This document shows positions 8,130-18,599 of a stretch of 64,000 nucleotides of DNA, in pieces; position 1 is the first letter of the stretch; the number at the start of each line of letters is the position of its first letter. The stretch is taken from assembly GCF_030944405.1 (NCBI RefSeq), contig NZ_CP132339.1:1240001-1304000 (forward strand), given 5' to 3'. This DNA is from Janthinobacterium sp. J1-1 (GTDB lineage Bacteria > Pseudomonadota > Gammaproteobacteria > Burkholderiales > Burkholderiaceae_D). The translations under genes and the position numbers were made by a program. A model generated the notes under the pieces. The model did not search any database and was not told where the DNA came from. It saw nothing but the letters and a program-made list of their open reading frames with translations.

Positions 8130-8162
8130 GGTCAACTGTGTGAAAAAGTGTGTTTTTGTGGG
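8128..8162 (+). promoter_or_regulatory. MraZ operator: four direct repeats
   Basis: GTGGT, GTGTG, GTGTG and GTGGG follow one another, each separated by exactly 5 nt, giving a strict 10 nt period (8128, 8138, 8148, 8158). MraZ proteins are known to bind such GTGGG-type repeats with 5 nt spacers in front of their own gene. The array begins inside the -10 of the promoter and supports autorepression of the whole division cluster. Confidence 0.82.
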
Positions 8163-8223
8163 AAATTTTCCCTGGTCAGGGTGACGCCAAAGGCGCCACA
8201 GCCCAAGCTCAAAAAGGTCTTAC

Positions 8224-8652
8224 GTGTTTCAAGGCGCGTCCGCTATCAGTCTCGATGCCAAGGGCAGGATGTCTATCCCTGCCAAGCACCGTGACGCGCT
8301 CGCCATCCAATGCGAAGGCCGCATGACCCTGACCCGCCACCCCGATGGCTGCCTGCTGTTTTTCCCCCGCTCCGTGTGGGAAAGCCACCGCCAGCAAATC
8401 GCCGCATGGCCGATGTCGGCGCGGGCCTGGCAGCGCATCTTTCTCGGCAACGCCGTCGACGTCGAGCTGGACTCGGCGGGCCGCGTGCTGATCTCGCCTG
8501 AATTGCGCAGCGCCGCCGGCCTGTCGCGTGAAGTGATGCTGATGGGTATGGGCAGCCACTTTGAAATATGGAACGCCGCCACCCTGGCCGAACAGGAGCA
8601 GCAAGCCATCGCTGGCGGCACTCCCGATGTACTCTCCAATTTTTCTTTCTAA
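8224..8652 (+). CDS. mraZ: Transcriptional regulator MraZ
   Basis: This is the first gene of the dcw cluster and a DNA-binding repressor of that cluster. The 142-residue protein has two SpoVT/AbrB-like beta folds: one near [25 protein letters not shown], the second near [22 protein letters not shown]. Translation starts at a GTG, with AAGG 7-8 nt upstream (8214-8217); no better ATG exists. The long untranslated leader after the predicted transcription start contains the MraZ boxes and a small inverted repeat (CCCTG-GT-CAGGG, 8170-8181). Confidence 0.97.
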   Translation: MFQGASAISLDAKGRMSIPAKHRDALAIQCEGRMTLTRHPDGCLLFFPRSVWESHRQQIAAWPMSARAWQRIFLGNAVDVELDSAGRVLISPELRSAAGLSREVMLMGMGSHFEIWNAATLAEQEQQAIAGGTPDVLSNFSF

Positions 8653-8661
8653 GGCTCCGTA

Positions 8662-9645
8662 ATGACACTACTCACGGTGCCGGAATTTCAGCATCGCACG
8701 GTGCTGCTTGATGAGGCGGTCGATGCGCTGGACCTCTCGGGCGAACGCGCGCACGGCATCTATGTCGATGGCACGTTTGGCCGCGGCGGCCACAGCCGCC
8801 TGATCCTGTCGCGCCTGGCCGCCGATGCGCGCCTGATCGGCTTCGACAAGGACTTGCAGGCGATCGCCACCGCCGAACAGATTCTCGACCCCCGTTTTGA
8901 CATCGTCCACGACAGTTTCGCCACCATGACGGCCAGCCTGGCCGCGCGTGGCGTGCGGCAGGTGGACGGCATCCTGCTCGACCTGGGCATTTCGTCGCCC
9001 CAGGTCGACGATGCGGCGCGCGGTTTCAGCTTCCGCAACGACGGACCGCTGGACATGCGCATGGATACCACGCGCGGCATCTCCGCAGCCGACTGGCTGG
9101 CGGTGGAGACCGAGCAGAATTTAGAGAAAGTGATACGCGATTATGGGGAAGAACGGTTTGCTTTTCAGATTGCAAAGGCGATTGTTGCTGGCCGGACAGT
9201 GCAGCCAATTTCAAGCACACGACAGCTTGCCGGCATCGTGGCAGGGGCCGTCAAGACCCGCGAGAAGGGTAAGGACCCCGCTACCCGCACCTTTCAGGCA
9301 ATCCGTATTTTCATTAACAAGGAACTCGAGGATCTCGAGACTGGCCTGAACCAGGCCTATGCCTGCCTGGCGCCCGGCGCGCGCATGGCCGTGATCAGCT
9401 TTCATTCGCTGGAAGACCGCATGGTCAAGCGCTTCTTCGCCTCCAAGGCGAATGTCGAGCAGCCCGACCGCCGCCTGCCGATCCGCGCGGTCGACCTGCC
9501 GCAGCCGGAAATGAAGCTGATTTCGAAAATGAAGCCGTCCGATGCCGAGATCGAAGGCAATCCGCGCGCGCGTTCGGCCGTGATGCGCGTGGCGCAGCGT
9601 TTGCCGCTGCCTGTCTCTTCCTCTGCCACGGGCGGCGCGCGATGA
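8662..9645 (+). CDS. rsmH: 16S rRNA m4C1402 methyltransferase RsmH (MraW)
   Basis: RsmH methylates N4 of C1402 in the decoding centre of 16S rRNA using SAM. The 327-residue protein shows the SAM-binding motif [13 protein letters not shown] near residue 31, [13 protein letters not shown], and the C-terminal [15 protein letters not shown] signature. The stop overlaps the ftsL start (ATGA). It follows mraZ by 9 nt, the invariant dcw order. Confidence 0.97.
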   Translation: MTLLTVPEFQHRTVLLDEAVDALDLSGERAHGIYVDGTFGRGGHSRLILSRLAADARLIGFDKDLQAIATAEQILDPRFDIVHDSFATMTASLAARGVRQVDGILLDLGISSPQVDDAARGFSFRNDGPLDMRMDTTRGISAADWLAVETEQNLEKVIRDYGEERFAFQIAKAIVAGRTVQPISSTRQLAGIVAGAVKTREKGKDPATRTFQAIRIFINKELEDLETGLNQAYACLAPGARMAVISFHSLEDRMVKRFFASKANVEQPDRRLPIRAVDLPQPEMKLISKMKPSDAEIEGNPRARSAVMRVAQRLPLPVSSSATGGAR

Positions 9646-9914
9646 CTGGCAAGCTCAGTATCGTGCTGTCGGCCCTGCTGGTCGCCTGCGGCCTGTCGCT
9701 GGTCAACGCGCAGTACCAGGCGCGCCACCTGCTGATCGACCTCGAGCGCGCGCAAGCGTTGTCGCGCCAGCTCGATATCGACTGGGCGCAGCTGCAGCTG
9801 GACCAGTCGACCCTGGGCAAGCATGAGCGCATCGAAGCGATCGCGCGGCGCGACCTGAGCATGACGCCGCTGACGGCGGCGCGCACGCAATACCTGACGG
9901 AGGGCGGTCCATGA
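9642..9914 (+). CDS. ftsL: Cell division protein FtsL
   Basis: This small bitopic membrane protein of the FtsQLB complex signals to FtsWI. It is 90 residues long, with a short cytoplasmic start, a transmembrane helix at about 5-23 ([19 protein letters not shown]) and a periplasmic heptad-like coiled coil ([20 protein letters not shown]). Sequence conservation of FtsL is low, so the call rests on size, topology and its place between rsmH and ftsI. It overlaps both neighbours by 4 nt. Confidence 0.93.
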   Translation: MTGKLSIVLSALLVACGLSLVNAQYQARHLLIDLERAQALSRQLDIDWAQLQLDQSTLGKHERIEAIARRDLSMTPLTAARTQYLTEGGP

Positions 9915-11692
9915 AGCTGGGCAGCAACGGCAGCGGCGGCCGCGTGGCGGCCTCGAAAGGCGTGCCCTTCTCGAAAAATCCGGTACTGGCCGTGCGCCTG
10001 CCGGTGTGGCGTTCGCGCGTGGTGCTGTTCTGCCTGTTTTTCGCCTTTGCCGGCCTGGGCGCGCGCGCCATGTGGCTGCAGGGCGTCTCCACCCAATTCT
10101 TGCAGAAGCAGGGCAAGGCGCGCTATGAGCGCACCCTGGAATTGCCGGCCACGCGCGGCAAGATCACCGACCGCAACGGCCAGGTGCTCGCTTCGTCCGT
10201 GCCCGTGAAAGCCATCTGGGCGATTCCCGACGACGTGCTGCAGGCGCCGCCCGAGAAAATCACGGCGCTGGCCAACCTGCTGGAAATGAATGTCACCGAA
10301 CTGCGCAAGAAGCTCGATTCGGACCGCAGCTTCGTCTACCTGAAACGCCAGGTCGAGATGGACGTGGCCGACAAGATCAACAAGCTGGGCATCGACGGCA
10401 TCGACGAGCGCAAGGAATACAAGCGCTTCTATCCGCAGGGCGAAGTGATGACCCACGTGGTCGGCTTTACCAACGTGGAAGACGTCGGCCAGGAAAGCAT
10501 GGAACTGGCGCAGCAGAAAACCCTGGTCGGCACCACCGGCAGCCGCCGAGTGATCAAGGACCGCCTGGGCCATATCGTCGAAGACATCGGCTTCATCCAC
10601 GAACCACACGACGGCAAGGACCTGACCCTGTCGGTCGACAGCAAGATCCAGTACATCGCGTTTACCCAGCTGAAGGAAGCGGTCGAAAAATACAATGCCA
10701 AGGCCGGCGGCGCGGTGGTGCTCGACGTGCACACGGGCGAAGTGCTGGCCCTGGCCAACTACCCGAGCTACGATCCGAACGACCGCAGGAAACTCACCGG
10801 CCAGCAGCTGCGCAACCGCGTCATGACCGACACCTTCGAACCGGGTTCCACGCTGAAGCCGATCACGGTCTCGCTGGCGCTCGACACGGGCCGCGTCAAG
10901 CCGGGCACCCTGATCGACACGGGCGCCGGCCGCTACACGATTGCCGACCGCACCATTACAGACACCAGCGCGCATGGCGTGATCAGCGTGGCGCAGGTGA
11001 TCGAAATGTCGTCCAATATCGGCTCTTCGAAAATCGCGCTGGGCATGCCGGCGCAGGAAATGTGGGAGATGTTTACCAAGGTGGGCTTCGGCCAGCAGCC
11101 GAAATGGGGTTTTCCCGGCGCTGTCGCCGGCCGCGTGCGTCCATATAAGTCGTGGCGCCCGGTGGAGCAGGCGACCATGAGCTACGGTAACGGCATCTCC
11201 GTCTCGCTGATCCAGCTGGCGCGCGCCTACATGATGTTCGCGCGCGACGGCGACACGATCCCGCTGTCGTTCCAAAAGGTCACCGAGCTGCCCGTCGGCC
11301 AGCAGGTGATCAAGCCGAAGACGGCGGCCGACATGCGCGCCATGCTGGAACTGGTGGTGTCGGGTCCGCACGGCTCGGCCAAGCGGGCCCAGGTCGCCGG
11401 CTACCGCGTGGGCGGCAAGACCGGTACCGCCTACAAGGTGGAAAACGGCCGCTATGCGATGCCGCGCAAATACATCGGCTCTTTCGTCGGCATGGTGCCG
11501 ATGTCGGCGCCGCGCTTCATCATTGCCGTGATGATCGATGAACCGACCGGCCTGTATCACTACGGTGGCCAGGTCGCCGCTCCCGCTTTCGCGGCGATTG
11601 CCACCAACGCGCTGCGCGCGATGAACGTACCGCCCGATTCCTCCGTTACCGAAATCGTGGTTCCGGCCAATGCCGGCCCGGAGGCCATGTGA
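9911..11692 (+). CDS. ftsI: Septal peptidoglycan transpeptidase FtsI (PBP3)
   Basis: FtsI cross-links septal peptidoglycan together with the glycosyltransferase FtsW. It has 593 residues: a cytoplasmic N-terminus, one transmembrane helix at about 36-56 (RVVLFCLFFAFAGLGARAMW), a PBP dimerisation domain (from RGKITDRNG) and a C-terminal transpeptidase domain. The three active-site motifs are STLK at 313-316 (nucleophile Ser313), SSN at 367-369 and KTGT at 503-506. It overlaps ftsL and murE by 4 nt each. Confidence 0.97.
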   Translation: MKLGSNGSGGRVAASKGVPFSKNPVLAVRLPVWRSRVVLFCLFFAFAGLGARAMWLQGVSTQFLQKQGKARYERTLELPATRGKITDRNGQVLASSVPVKAIWAIPDDVLQAPPEKITALANLLEMNVTELRKKLDSDRSFVYLKRQVEMDVADKINKLGIDGIDERKEYKRFYPQGEVMTHVVGFTNVEDVGQESMELAQQKTLVGTTGSRRVIKDRLGHIVEDIGFIHEPHDGKDLTLSVDSKIQYIAFTQLKEAVEKYNAKAGGAVVLDVHTGEVLALANYPSYDPNDRRKLTGQQLRNRVMTDTFEPGSTLKPITVSLALDTGRVKPGTLIDTGAGRYTIADRTITDTSAHGVISVAQVIEMSSNIGSSKIALGMPAQEMWEMFTKVGFGQQPKWGFPGAVAGRVRPYKSWRPVEQATMSYGNGISVSLIQLARAYMMFARDGDTIPLSFQKVTELPVGQQVIKPKTAADMRAMLELVVSGPHGSAKRAQVAGYRVGGKTGTAYKVENGRYAMPRKYIGSFVGMVPMSAPRFIIAVMIDEPTGLYHYGGQVAAPAFAAIATNALRAMNVPPDSSVTEIVVPANAGPEAM

Positions 11693-13224
11693 AGTTACTC
11701 ATGACCATACAAGACATCAGTTCGTGGATCAAGGCTGCCGCCCCGGGCGCGCAGCTGACCTCCGATTCCCGCCGCGTGCAGCGCGGCGATGTATTTTTCG
11801 CCTACGCCGGCGCGACCCGCTTTATCGACGCGGCCATCAAGCTGGGCGCTGCTGCCATCGTGCATGACGACGCCGAGGGCGACCTCGCGCCGGAAGTGCC
11901 GCATCTCGCTGTGCCTTTACTGGCCGTCCCCGACCTGAAACGCCAGGCCGGTCCGATCGCGCACGCCTATTACGGCATGCCCGACCAGGCCATGTTCAGC
12001 GCCGGCGTGACCGGCACCAACGGCAAGACCTCGTGCGCGCTGTGGCTGGCGCAGGCCCTGGCGCGCCTGGGCGAGACCTCGTCCGTAATAGGCACTTTGG
12101 GCGTGGGCCTGTGCAAGGCGCGCGGCGAGATCGATTTCGACGTCACCGGCTACACCACGCCCGACGCCGTGCTGCTGGCCAGGAAACTGGCCGTGCTGCG
12201 CGACGGCGGCGCGCAGGCGGTGGCGATCGAAGTGTCGTCGATCGGCCTGGACCAGGACCGCGCGGCCGGCATGCATTTTGACGTCGCCATGTTCACCAAT
12301 CTGACGCGCGACCACCTCGACTACCATGGCGACATGGCGGCCTACGAGGCGGCGAAAGTCAAACTGTTCGACTGGCCCGGCTTGAAAACGGCCGTGATCA
12401 ACCTCGACGACGCGATGGGCCTGCGCCTGGCCGCGCATGTGGCGGGCAAGCCTGCTGGCGAAATTCCCGTGATCGGCTACACCTTGCAGGATGCGGCCAG
12501 CGTGCCGGACCTGCCGGGCGTATTGATGCTGCGCGCCAGCCAGTTCCGCAGCCGTAACGCCGGCACCGACTTCCAGCTCGACTGCAGCCTGGGCACCGCG
12601 CCGGTGAAAACCCGGCTGGTGGGCCACTTCAATATCAGCAATGCGCTGGCGGTGCTGGGCGCCTTGCTGGCGCATGGCGTGGCTTTGCGCGCGGCGCTCG
12701 ACGCCATCGAAGCGCTGCTGCCGGCGCCGGGCCGCATGCAGCAGGTGGGCGGCCAGGAAGCGCCGATGATCGTCATCGATTATGCGCATACGCCGGACGC
12801 CCTGGAAAAAACCCTGGTCGCCTTGCGCCAGGTGGCGCAGGACCGCGGCGGCCAGTTGTGGTGCGTGTTCGGCTGCGGCGGCGACCGCGATCCGGGCAAG
12901 CGCCCGCAGATGGGCGCCATCGCCCAGCAGGCCGACCATGTGCTGGTCACCAGCGACAATCCGCGCAGCGAAGATCCGCACGCCATCATCGAACAGATCG
13001 TGGCCGGCATGCGCCAGGACGGCCCGCAGCCGCAGGCGATCGAAGACCGCGCCGCCGCCATTCTGTCGGCCATCAAGCACGCCGCCAAGCCGGACGTGAT
13101 CCTGCTGGCCGGCAAAGGCCATGAACCGTACCAGGAAATCAAGGGCAAGAAACTGCCGTTTTCCGACGCCGACCACGCGCAGCTGGCGCTGTCGGCGCGC
13201 CTGACCATGATGAGGACCAATTGA
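11689..13224 (+). CDS. murE: UDP-MurNAc-L-Ala-D-Glu:meso-diaminopimelate ligase MurE
   Basis: MurE adds the third residue to the peptidoglycan stem peptide in the cytoplasm. The 511-residue protein has the Mur ligase ATP motif GVTGTNGKTS and, towards the C-terminus, DNPR followed by SEDP, which marks meso-diaminopimelate rather than lysine specificity. I use the GTG at 11689 because GGAG lies 5 nt upstream of it. The ATG four codons later (11701) has no ribosome binding site at a usable distance. The GTG overlaps the ftsI stop. Confidence 0.96.
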   Translation: MKLLMTIQDISSWIKAAAPGAQLTSDSRRVQRGDVFFAYAGATRFIDAAIKLGAAAIVHDDAEGDLAPEVPHLAVPLLAVPDLKRQAGPIAHAYYGMPDQAMFSAGVTGTNGKTSCALWLAQALARLGETSSVIGTLGVGLCKARGEIDFDVTGYTTPDAVLLARKLAVLRDGGAQAVAIEVSSIGLDQDRAAGMHFDVAMFTNLTRDHLDYHGDMAAYEAAKVKLFDWPGLKTAVINLDDAMGLRLAAHVAGKPAGEIPVIGYTLQDAASVPDLPGVLMLRASQFRSRNAGTDFQLDCSLGTAPVKTRLVGHFNISNALAVLGALLAHGVALRAALDAIEALLPAPGRMQQVGGQEAPMIVIDYAHTPDALEKTLVALRQVAQDRGGQLWCVFGCGGDRDPGKRPQMGAIAQQADHVLVTSDNPRSEDPHAIIEQIVAGMRQDGPQPQAIEDRAAAILSAIKHAAKPDVILLAGKGHEPYQEIKGKKLPFSDADHAQLALSARLTMMRTN

Positions 13225-14666
13225 TGGAGCAGACCGTGCACGCGACACTCGCACAAGTGCTGCCATTGCTGGCATTGGCCGGCGCGCGCCTGGCAGGCCG
13301 TCTCGACACGCCATTCGTGGGCGTGACGACCGACAGCCGCCAGGCCGGCGCTGGCGCGTTGTTCGTCGCCCTGCGCGGCGAACGTTTCGACGCCCACGAT
13401 TTCCTGGCTGATGTGGCGCGCCAGGGCGTGGCGGCGGTGATCGTCGAAGCCCTGCCCGAAGGCTGGGATGAAAACAAGGTCGCCGCCATCGTCGTGCCCG
13501 ACACCCTGGCGGCGCTGGGCCGCATCGCCAGCTTCTGGCGCCGCCAGTTCGACCTGCCCGTGATCGGCGTCACCGGCAGCAATGGCAAGACCACCGTCAA
13601 GGAAATGCTGTCATCCATCCTGGCCGCCGCCTTCGGCGAGCAGGACCGGCTGGCCACGCGCGGCAACCTGAATAATGAAATCGGCGTGCCGCTGACGCTG
13701 TTTCGCCTGGCGGCCCACCATGACGCGGCCGTGATCGAAATGGGCATGAACCATCCGGGCGAGATCGCGCGCCTGGCGGCGATCGCCGAGCCGACCGTGG
13801 CGATGGTCAACAACGCCCAGCGCGAACACCAGGAATTCATGCATACGGTGGAAGCGGTGGCGCGCGAGAACGGCGCCGTGCTGGCCGCCTTGCCGCAAGA
13901 CGGCGTGGCGGTGTTCCCGCATGGCGACGAGTTCACGCCGCTGTGGCAGGCGCTGGCGGGTGAGCGCCGCGTGATCCGTTTCGGCCTGTCGAAAGACGCC
14001 GAAGTGAGCTGCACCCACCGCGCCGCCGAGGACTTCGGCAGCGACCTGTTCGTCAGCGTGCGTGATGAGCAGGACGGCGTGCAGCAGTTTTTTGTCGGCC
14101 TGCAGGCGGCCGGCGAACATAACGTGAAAAATGCGCTGGCCGCCGTCGCCTGCGCAGTCGGCGCCGGCGTCAATCTGGACGCCATCAAGCAGGGCCTGGA
14201 AGCGTTCGCGCCGGTGGCCGGCCGCCTGCAGCAAAAACGGGCATTGAACGGCGCGACCGTCATCGACGACACCTACAACGCCAATCCCGATTCGGCGCGC
14301 GCCGCGATCGACGTGCTGGCGCAGGCCGCATCGCCGCGCATCCTGGTGCTCGGCGAAATGGGCGAAGTGGGCACGCAAGGACAGCAGTTCCACGAAGAGA
14401 TCGGCGCCTACGCCGCCGCCAAAGGCATCGAACACGTGCTGGCGACGGGTGGCCTGACGCGCCATATGGTCACTGCCGCGCAGGGTACGCGGACATGCAC
14501 GGTCGTGGAGTATTTCGAACAGTTCGACGGTTTGCTGGCGGCGCTCGATGCGCTGCTGGCGGCCCAATCGGATGCAACAGTATTGATCAAGGGCTCCCGC
14601 TTCATGAAAATGGAACGGGCCGTGCAGCATTTGATTGGTTCAAACAATAACAAGGAAGCTCACTAA
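13224..14666 (+). CDS. murF: UDP-MurNAc-tripeptide:D-Ala-D-Ala ligase MurF
   Basis: MurF completes the UDP-MurNAc pentapeptide by adding D-Ala-D-Ala. It has 480 residues, with the ATP-binding motif [10 protein letters not shown] near residues 115-124, NLNNEIG and the [10 protein letters not shown] motif of the C-terminal domain. The ATG shares one base with the murE stop (TGATG). An in-frame TTG one codon earlier is possible but less likely. Confidence 0.96.
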   Translation: MEQTVHATLAQVLPLLALAGARLAGRLDTPFVGVTTDSRQAGAGALFVALRGERFDAHDFLADVARQGVAAVIVEALPEGWDENKVAAIVVPDTLAALGRIASFWRRQFDLPVIGVTGSNGKTTVKEMLSSILAAAFGEQDRLATRGNLNNEIGVPLTLFRLAAHHDAAVIEMGMNHPGEIARLAAIAEPTVAMVNNAQREHQEFMHTVEAVARENGAVLAALPQDGVAVFPHGDEFTPLWQALAGERRVIRFGLSKDAEVSCTHRAAEDFGSDLFVSVRDEQDGVQQFFVGLQAAGEHNVKNALAAVACAVGAGVNLDAIKQGLEAFAPVAGRLQQKRALNGATVIDDTYNANPDSARAAIDVLAQAASPRILVLGEMGEVGTQGQQFHEEIGAYAAAKGIEHVLATGGLTRHMVTAAQGTRTCTVVEYFEQFDGLLAALDALLAAQSDATVLIKGSRFMKMERAVQHLIGSNNNKEAH

Positions 14667-14668
14667 TC

Positions 14669-15844
14669 ATGCTGCTCTGGCTCGCTCACTATTTCCAGGA
14701 CGACATTGGCCCACTGCGGGTCTTTAACTTCATCACCTTTCGCGCCGTCTTCGCGACCCTGACCGCCATCCTGATCGGCCTGTGTGCCGGTCCGGCCGTG
14801 ATCCGCATGCTCACGCGCCTCAAGGTGGGCCAGGCCGTGCGTACCGACGGCCCGCAAACGCATCTGAAAAAACACGGCACGCCGACCATGGGCGGCGTGC
14901 TGATCCTGATCGCCATCGGCATTTCCACCCTGCTGTGGTGCGATCTGTCGAACCGCTTCATCTGGCCGGTGCTGATCGTCACGCTGGGCTTTGGCGCCAT
15001 CGGCTGGGCCGACGACTACCGCAAGGTGGTGCACCAGGACCCGGAAGGCATGCGCTCGCGCGAAAAATACTTCTGGCAGTCGCTGATCGGCCTGGCCGCC
15101 GCCTTCTACCTCGCCTTCTCGGTGTCGATCTCGGAGCCGAACGCCGGCCAGGTCTGGAACCTGATCTACGCCTGGGTGCAGTCCGGCTTTGCGATGGACC
15201 TGCCGCCGAAGGCCGACCTGATCGTGCCTTTCTTTAAAACCATCAGCTATCCGCTCGGTGTGTGGGGCTTTATCGCGCTGACCTATTGCGTGATCGTCGG
15301 CACCAGCAACGCCGTCAACTTCACCGATGGCCTCGACGGCCTGGCCATCATGCCGACCGTGATGGTCGGCACGGCCCTGGGCCTGTTCGCCTACCTGACC
15401 GGCAACGTCACCTATGCGCGCTATCTGTTCATCCCGCATATTCCGGGCGCCGGCGAACTGGTGATCTTCTGCGGCGCGCTGGCCGGCTCCGGCCTGGCTT
15501 TCCTCTGGTATAACACCCACCCGGCCAAAGTGTTCATGGGCGACGTCGGCGCGCTGGCCCTGGGCGGCGCCCTGGGCACCATCGCCGTCATCGTGCGCCA
15601 GGAAATCGTGCTGTTCATCATGGGCGGCATCTTCGTGGTCGAAACCCTGTCGGTGATCATCCAGGTGGCGTGGTTCAAATACACCAAGAAGCGCTATGGC
15701 GTGGGCCGCCGCGTGTTTTTGATGGCGCCGCTGCACCACCATTTCGAACAAAAAGGCTGGAAAGAGACGCAGGTTGTCGTGCGTTTCTGGATCATCACCA
15801 TGATGCTGGTGCTGCTCGGCCTGACCACCCTGAAGCTGCGCTGA
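14669..15844 (+). CDS. mraY: Phospho-MurNAc-pentapeptide transferase MraY
   Basis: This integral membrane enzyme moves phospho-MurNAc-pentapeptide to undecaprenyl phosphate to make lipid I. It has 391 residues and about ten transmembrane helices. Catalytic-site motifs are visible: ADDYRK (Asp pair), [22 protein letters not shown] and LHHHFE. The ATG lies 2 nt after the murF stop, with AAGGA about 12 nt upstream. Confidence 0.97.
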   Translation: MLLWLAHYFQDDIGPLRVFNFITFRAVFATLTAILIGLCAGPAVIRMLTRLKVGQAVRTDGPQTHLKKHGTPTMGGVLILIAIGISTLLWCDLSNRFIWPVLIVTLGFGAIGWADDYRKVVHQDPEGMRSREKYFWQSLIGLAAAFYLAFSVSISEPNAGQVWNLIYAWVQSGFAMDLPPKADLIVPFFKTISYPLGVWGFIALTYCVIVGTSNAVNFTDGLDGLAIMPTVMVGTALGLFAYLTGNVTYARYLFIPHIPGAGELVIFCGALAGSGLAFLWYNTHPAKVFMGDVGALALGGALGTIAVIVRQEIVLFIMGGIFVVETLSVIIQVAWFKYTKKRYGVGRRVFLMAPLHHHFEQKGWKETQVVVRFWIITMMLVLLGLTTLKLR

Positions 15845-17388
15845 TGATGTACGCCAATCAAACCGCACTGGTACTGGGACTCGGCGAGTCCGGCCTGGCG
15901 ATGGCCCTGTGGCTGGCCCGCTGCGGCGCCGCTGTGCGCGTGGCCGATACGCGCGAAGCGCCGGAGCGCCTGGCCGCCCTGCGCGCTGGCGTGCCGGACG
16001 CGCAGTTCATCGCCGGTCCTTTCACGGCCGGACTGCTGGAGGGCGTCGACTTTGTCGCCGTCAGCCCTGGCCTGGCACCGAACCGCGAACTGGCTGGAAT
16101 CGCGCCGGCGGCGGCCGAAAACAATATCCCCGTGTGGGGCGAGATCGAGCTGTTCGCCCAGGCACTGGCCGCGCTCAAGACGGAACGCGGCTATGCGCCG
16201 AAAGTGATCGCGATCACGGGCACCAACGGCAAGACCACGGTCACCAGCCTGGTGGGCCTCTTGTGCGAACGGGCCGGCCTGGCCACGCGCGTGGCCGGCA
16301 ATATCAGCCCGGCCGCGCTGGACGTGCTGCGCGAGGTGCTCGACGCCGAGCCGGCACCAGTCGAAACCGATGGCACCGAGCCCGTCGCCAGCACCCTGCC
16401 GCAGGCCTGGATACTCGAATTGTCCAGCTTCCAGCTGCACACCACCTTCAGCCTGCAGGCCGATGCGGCCACGGTGTTGAATCTGTCGCAGGATCACCTG
16501 GACTGGCATGGCGACATGGCAGCCTACGCCGCTGACAAGGCGCGCATCTTCGGCGAACACACGGTGCGCGTGCTCAATCGTGACGACGCGCAGGTCATGC
16601 GCATGAAGAACGCCCTGGTCGAGAGCGTGACGTTCGGCACCGGCGAACCGCAGGAGGTCGACAGCTTCGGCCTGGTCAACGAGCGCGGCGTGTTCTGGCT
16701 GGCGCAAGCCGTGCCGAGCGAAGAAGTGATCGAGAAAAAACGCAGGAAGAACGATCCTGCACCGGAACCCGTGCCGACCATGGCGAAAAAACTGATGCCG
16801 GCCGACGCCTTGAAAATCCGCGGCCAGCACAATGCCTCGAACGCGCTGGCGGCGCTGGCCCTTTGCCGCGCCATCGGCCTGCCGTTTGCGCCGCTGCTGC
16901 ATGGCCTGCGCGAATACCAGGGCGAGCCGCACCGGGTGGAACTGGTCACGGCCGTCAATGAAGTCGAATACTACGACGACAGCAAGGGCACCAATGTGGG
17001 CGCCACGGTGGCTGCCATCAATGGCCTGGGCAAGGCCTTTGGCGGCGCGGATCAACGGCTGGTGCTGATCGCCGGCGGCGACGGCAAGGGCCAGGATTTC
17101 TCGCCGCTGGCCGAACCGGCCTCGCGCCATGTGCGCGCGGTGCTGCTGATCGGCCGCGATGCGCCGGCGCTGCGCGCGGCACTGGAACCGTCCGGTGTCG
17201 ACTTGTTCGACTGCGCCAGCTTGCCGGAAGCCGTCCAGCAGGCAGCCACCCTGGCGCTGCCGGGCGACGCGGTAGTGCTGTCGCCGGCCTGCGCCAGCCT
17301 GGACATGTTCAAGAACTATGCGCACCGCGCGCAGGTGTTTGTCGACGCCGTGCGCGATATCGCCCTGGATAACGGACAGGATCTCTGA
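15844..17388 (+). CDS. murD: UDP-MurNAc-L-alanine:D-glutamate ligase MurD
   Basis: MurD adds D-Glu to UDP-MurNAc-L-Ala. It has 514 residues, with an N-terminal Rossmann domain ([12 protein letters not shown]), central ATP motif [16 protein letters not shown] and [12 protein letters not shown], and C-terminal DDSKGTN and GGDGKGQDF. It is longer than the roughly 440 residues of the E. coli enzyme. Part of the excess is a charged, Pro-rich insert at about 292-319 ([16 protein letters not shown]). Two adjacent ATGs (15844, 15847) are possible; the first overlaps the mraY stop. A much longer frame reaching into mraY is not the true start. Confidence 0.95.
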   Translation: MMYANQTALVLGLGESGLAMALWLARCGAAVRVADTREAPERLAALRAGVPDAQFIAGPFTAGLLEGVDFVAVSPGLAPNRELAGIAPAAAENNIPVWGEIELFAQALAALKTERGYAPKVIAITGTNGKTTVTSLVGLLCERAGLATRVAGNISPAALDVLREVLDAEPAPVETDGTEPVASTLPQAWILELSSFQLHTTFSLQADAATVLNLSQDHLDWHGDMAAYAADKARIFGEHTVRVLNRDDAQVMRMKNALVESVTFGTGEPQEVDSFGLVNERGVFWLAQAVPSEEVIEKKRRKNDPAPEPVPTMAKKLMPADALKIRGQHNASNALAALALCRAIGLPFAPLLHGLREYQGEPHRVELVTAVNEVEYYDDSKGTNVGATVAAINGLGKAFGGADQRLVLIAGGDGKGQDFSPLAEPASRHVRAVLLIGRDAPALRAALEPSGVDLFDCASLPEAVQQAATLALPGDAVVLSPACASLDMFKNYAHRAQVFVDAVRDIALDNGQDL

Positions 17389-18599
17389 TGGCCTTCCAGC
17401 TGCCATTCGGTTTCGGTTCCGGCTCGGCTGCCAAGCCGCTGGACGGCCGCGCGCGGCAGTCGAAGATGATGGACTACGACCAGCCGCTGATCTGGGTGGT
17501 GCTGCTATTGATGCTGCTGGGCATGGTGATGGTGTATTCGGCCTCGATCTCGCTGTCGGACGCGCGCAAGTTCGCCGCCTACACCAACAATTATTTCGTG
17601 GTGCGCCAGGCGCTGTTCATCGGCGTGTCGATCATCGCCGGCGCGCTGGTGTTCCGCATCCGCGTCGCCACCTGGCAGAAGATGGCGCCGTGGCTGTTCA
17701 TCGGCACCCTGGTGCTGCTGGTGATGGTGCTGATACCGGGCCTGGGCGTGTCGGTCAATGGCGGCCGACGCTGGCTCAATTTGCCCGGCCTGCGGCCGCA
17801 GCCGTCCGAGCTGATGAAAGTGGTGATGGTGCTGTACGCGGCCGACTACACGGTGCGCAAGCAGGAATACATGCACAAGCTGACCAAGGGCTTCATGCCG
17901 ATGGCGCTGGCCGTCAGCTTTGTCGGCCTCTTGCTGCTGATGGAACCGGATCTCGGCGCCTTTGGCGTGATCGTCTGCATCGCCATGGGCATCCTGTTCC
18001 TCGGTGGCGTCAACGCCATCTGGTTCGGCGGCATCGGCGCCATGCTGACGGCGATTTTCGTCACCATCATCGCACTGTCGAAATTCCGCCGCGAGCGCTT
18101 CTTTGCCTACCTCGATCCATGGCAGGAAGACAATGCGCTGAACAAGGCCTATCAATTGACGCACTCGCTGATCGCCTTTGGGCGCGGCGAACTGTTCGGC
18201 GTGGGCCTGGGCGGCAGCGTGGAAAAACTGCATTACCTGCCCGAAGCGCATACCGACTTCCTGCTGGCCGTGATCGGCGAGGAGCTGGGCCTGGTGGGCG
18301 TGCTGATCGTGATCGGCATGTTTTACTGGATTATCAAGCGCGCCTTCGACATCGGTCGCCAGGCGATCGCCATCGACCAGACCTTCGCCGGCCTGACGGC
18401 CAAGGGCATCGCCATCTGGATCGGCGTGCAGACCTTCATCAACATGGGCGTGAACCTGGGCCTGCTGCCAACCAAGGGGCTGACTCTGCCCCTGATGAGC
18501 TATGGCGGCACGGGCGTCCTGATCAACTGTATCGGCCTGGCGATTTTGCTGCGCATCGATTATGAAAACCGGATCCTGATGCGCGGGGGCCGGCTATGA
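17388..18599 (+). CDS. ftsW: Septal peptidoglycan glycosyltransferase FtsW
   Basis: FtsW is a SEDS-family polymerase that works with FtsI at the septum. The 403-residue polytopic protein has about ten transmembrane helices. SEDS hallmarks are [25 protein letters not shown] near 120-145 and the C-terminal [23 protein letters not shown], here spread over two helices. The start ATG overlaps the murD stop by one base; the stop overlaps the murG start by 4 nt. Confidence 0.97.
   Translation: MAFQLPFGFGSGSAAKPLDGRARQSKMMDYDQPLIWVVLLLMLLGMVMVYSASISLSDARKFAAYTNNYFVVRQALFIGVSIIAGALVFRIRVATWQKMAPWLFIGTLVLLVMVLIPGLGVSVNGGRRWLNLPGLRPQPSELMKVVMVLYAADYTVRKQEYMHKLTKGFMPMALAVSFVGLLLLMEPDLGAFGVIVCIAMGILFLGGVNAIWFGGIGAMLTAIFVTIIALSKFRRERFFAYLDPWQEDNALNKAYQLTHSLIAFGRGELFGVGLGGSVEKLHYLPEAHTDFLLAVIGEELGLVGVLIVIGMFYWIIKRAFDIGRQAIAIDQTFAGLTAKGIAIWIGVQTFINMGVNLGLLPTKGLTLPLMSYGGTGVLINCIGLAILLRIDYENRILMRGGRL

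Noticed and set aside
15670-15843. Extended N-terminus of MurD reaching into mraY
   Set aside because: The extra residues are an out-of-frame reading of the mraY C-terminus; the conserved MurD start [14 protein letters not shown] lies at 15844.
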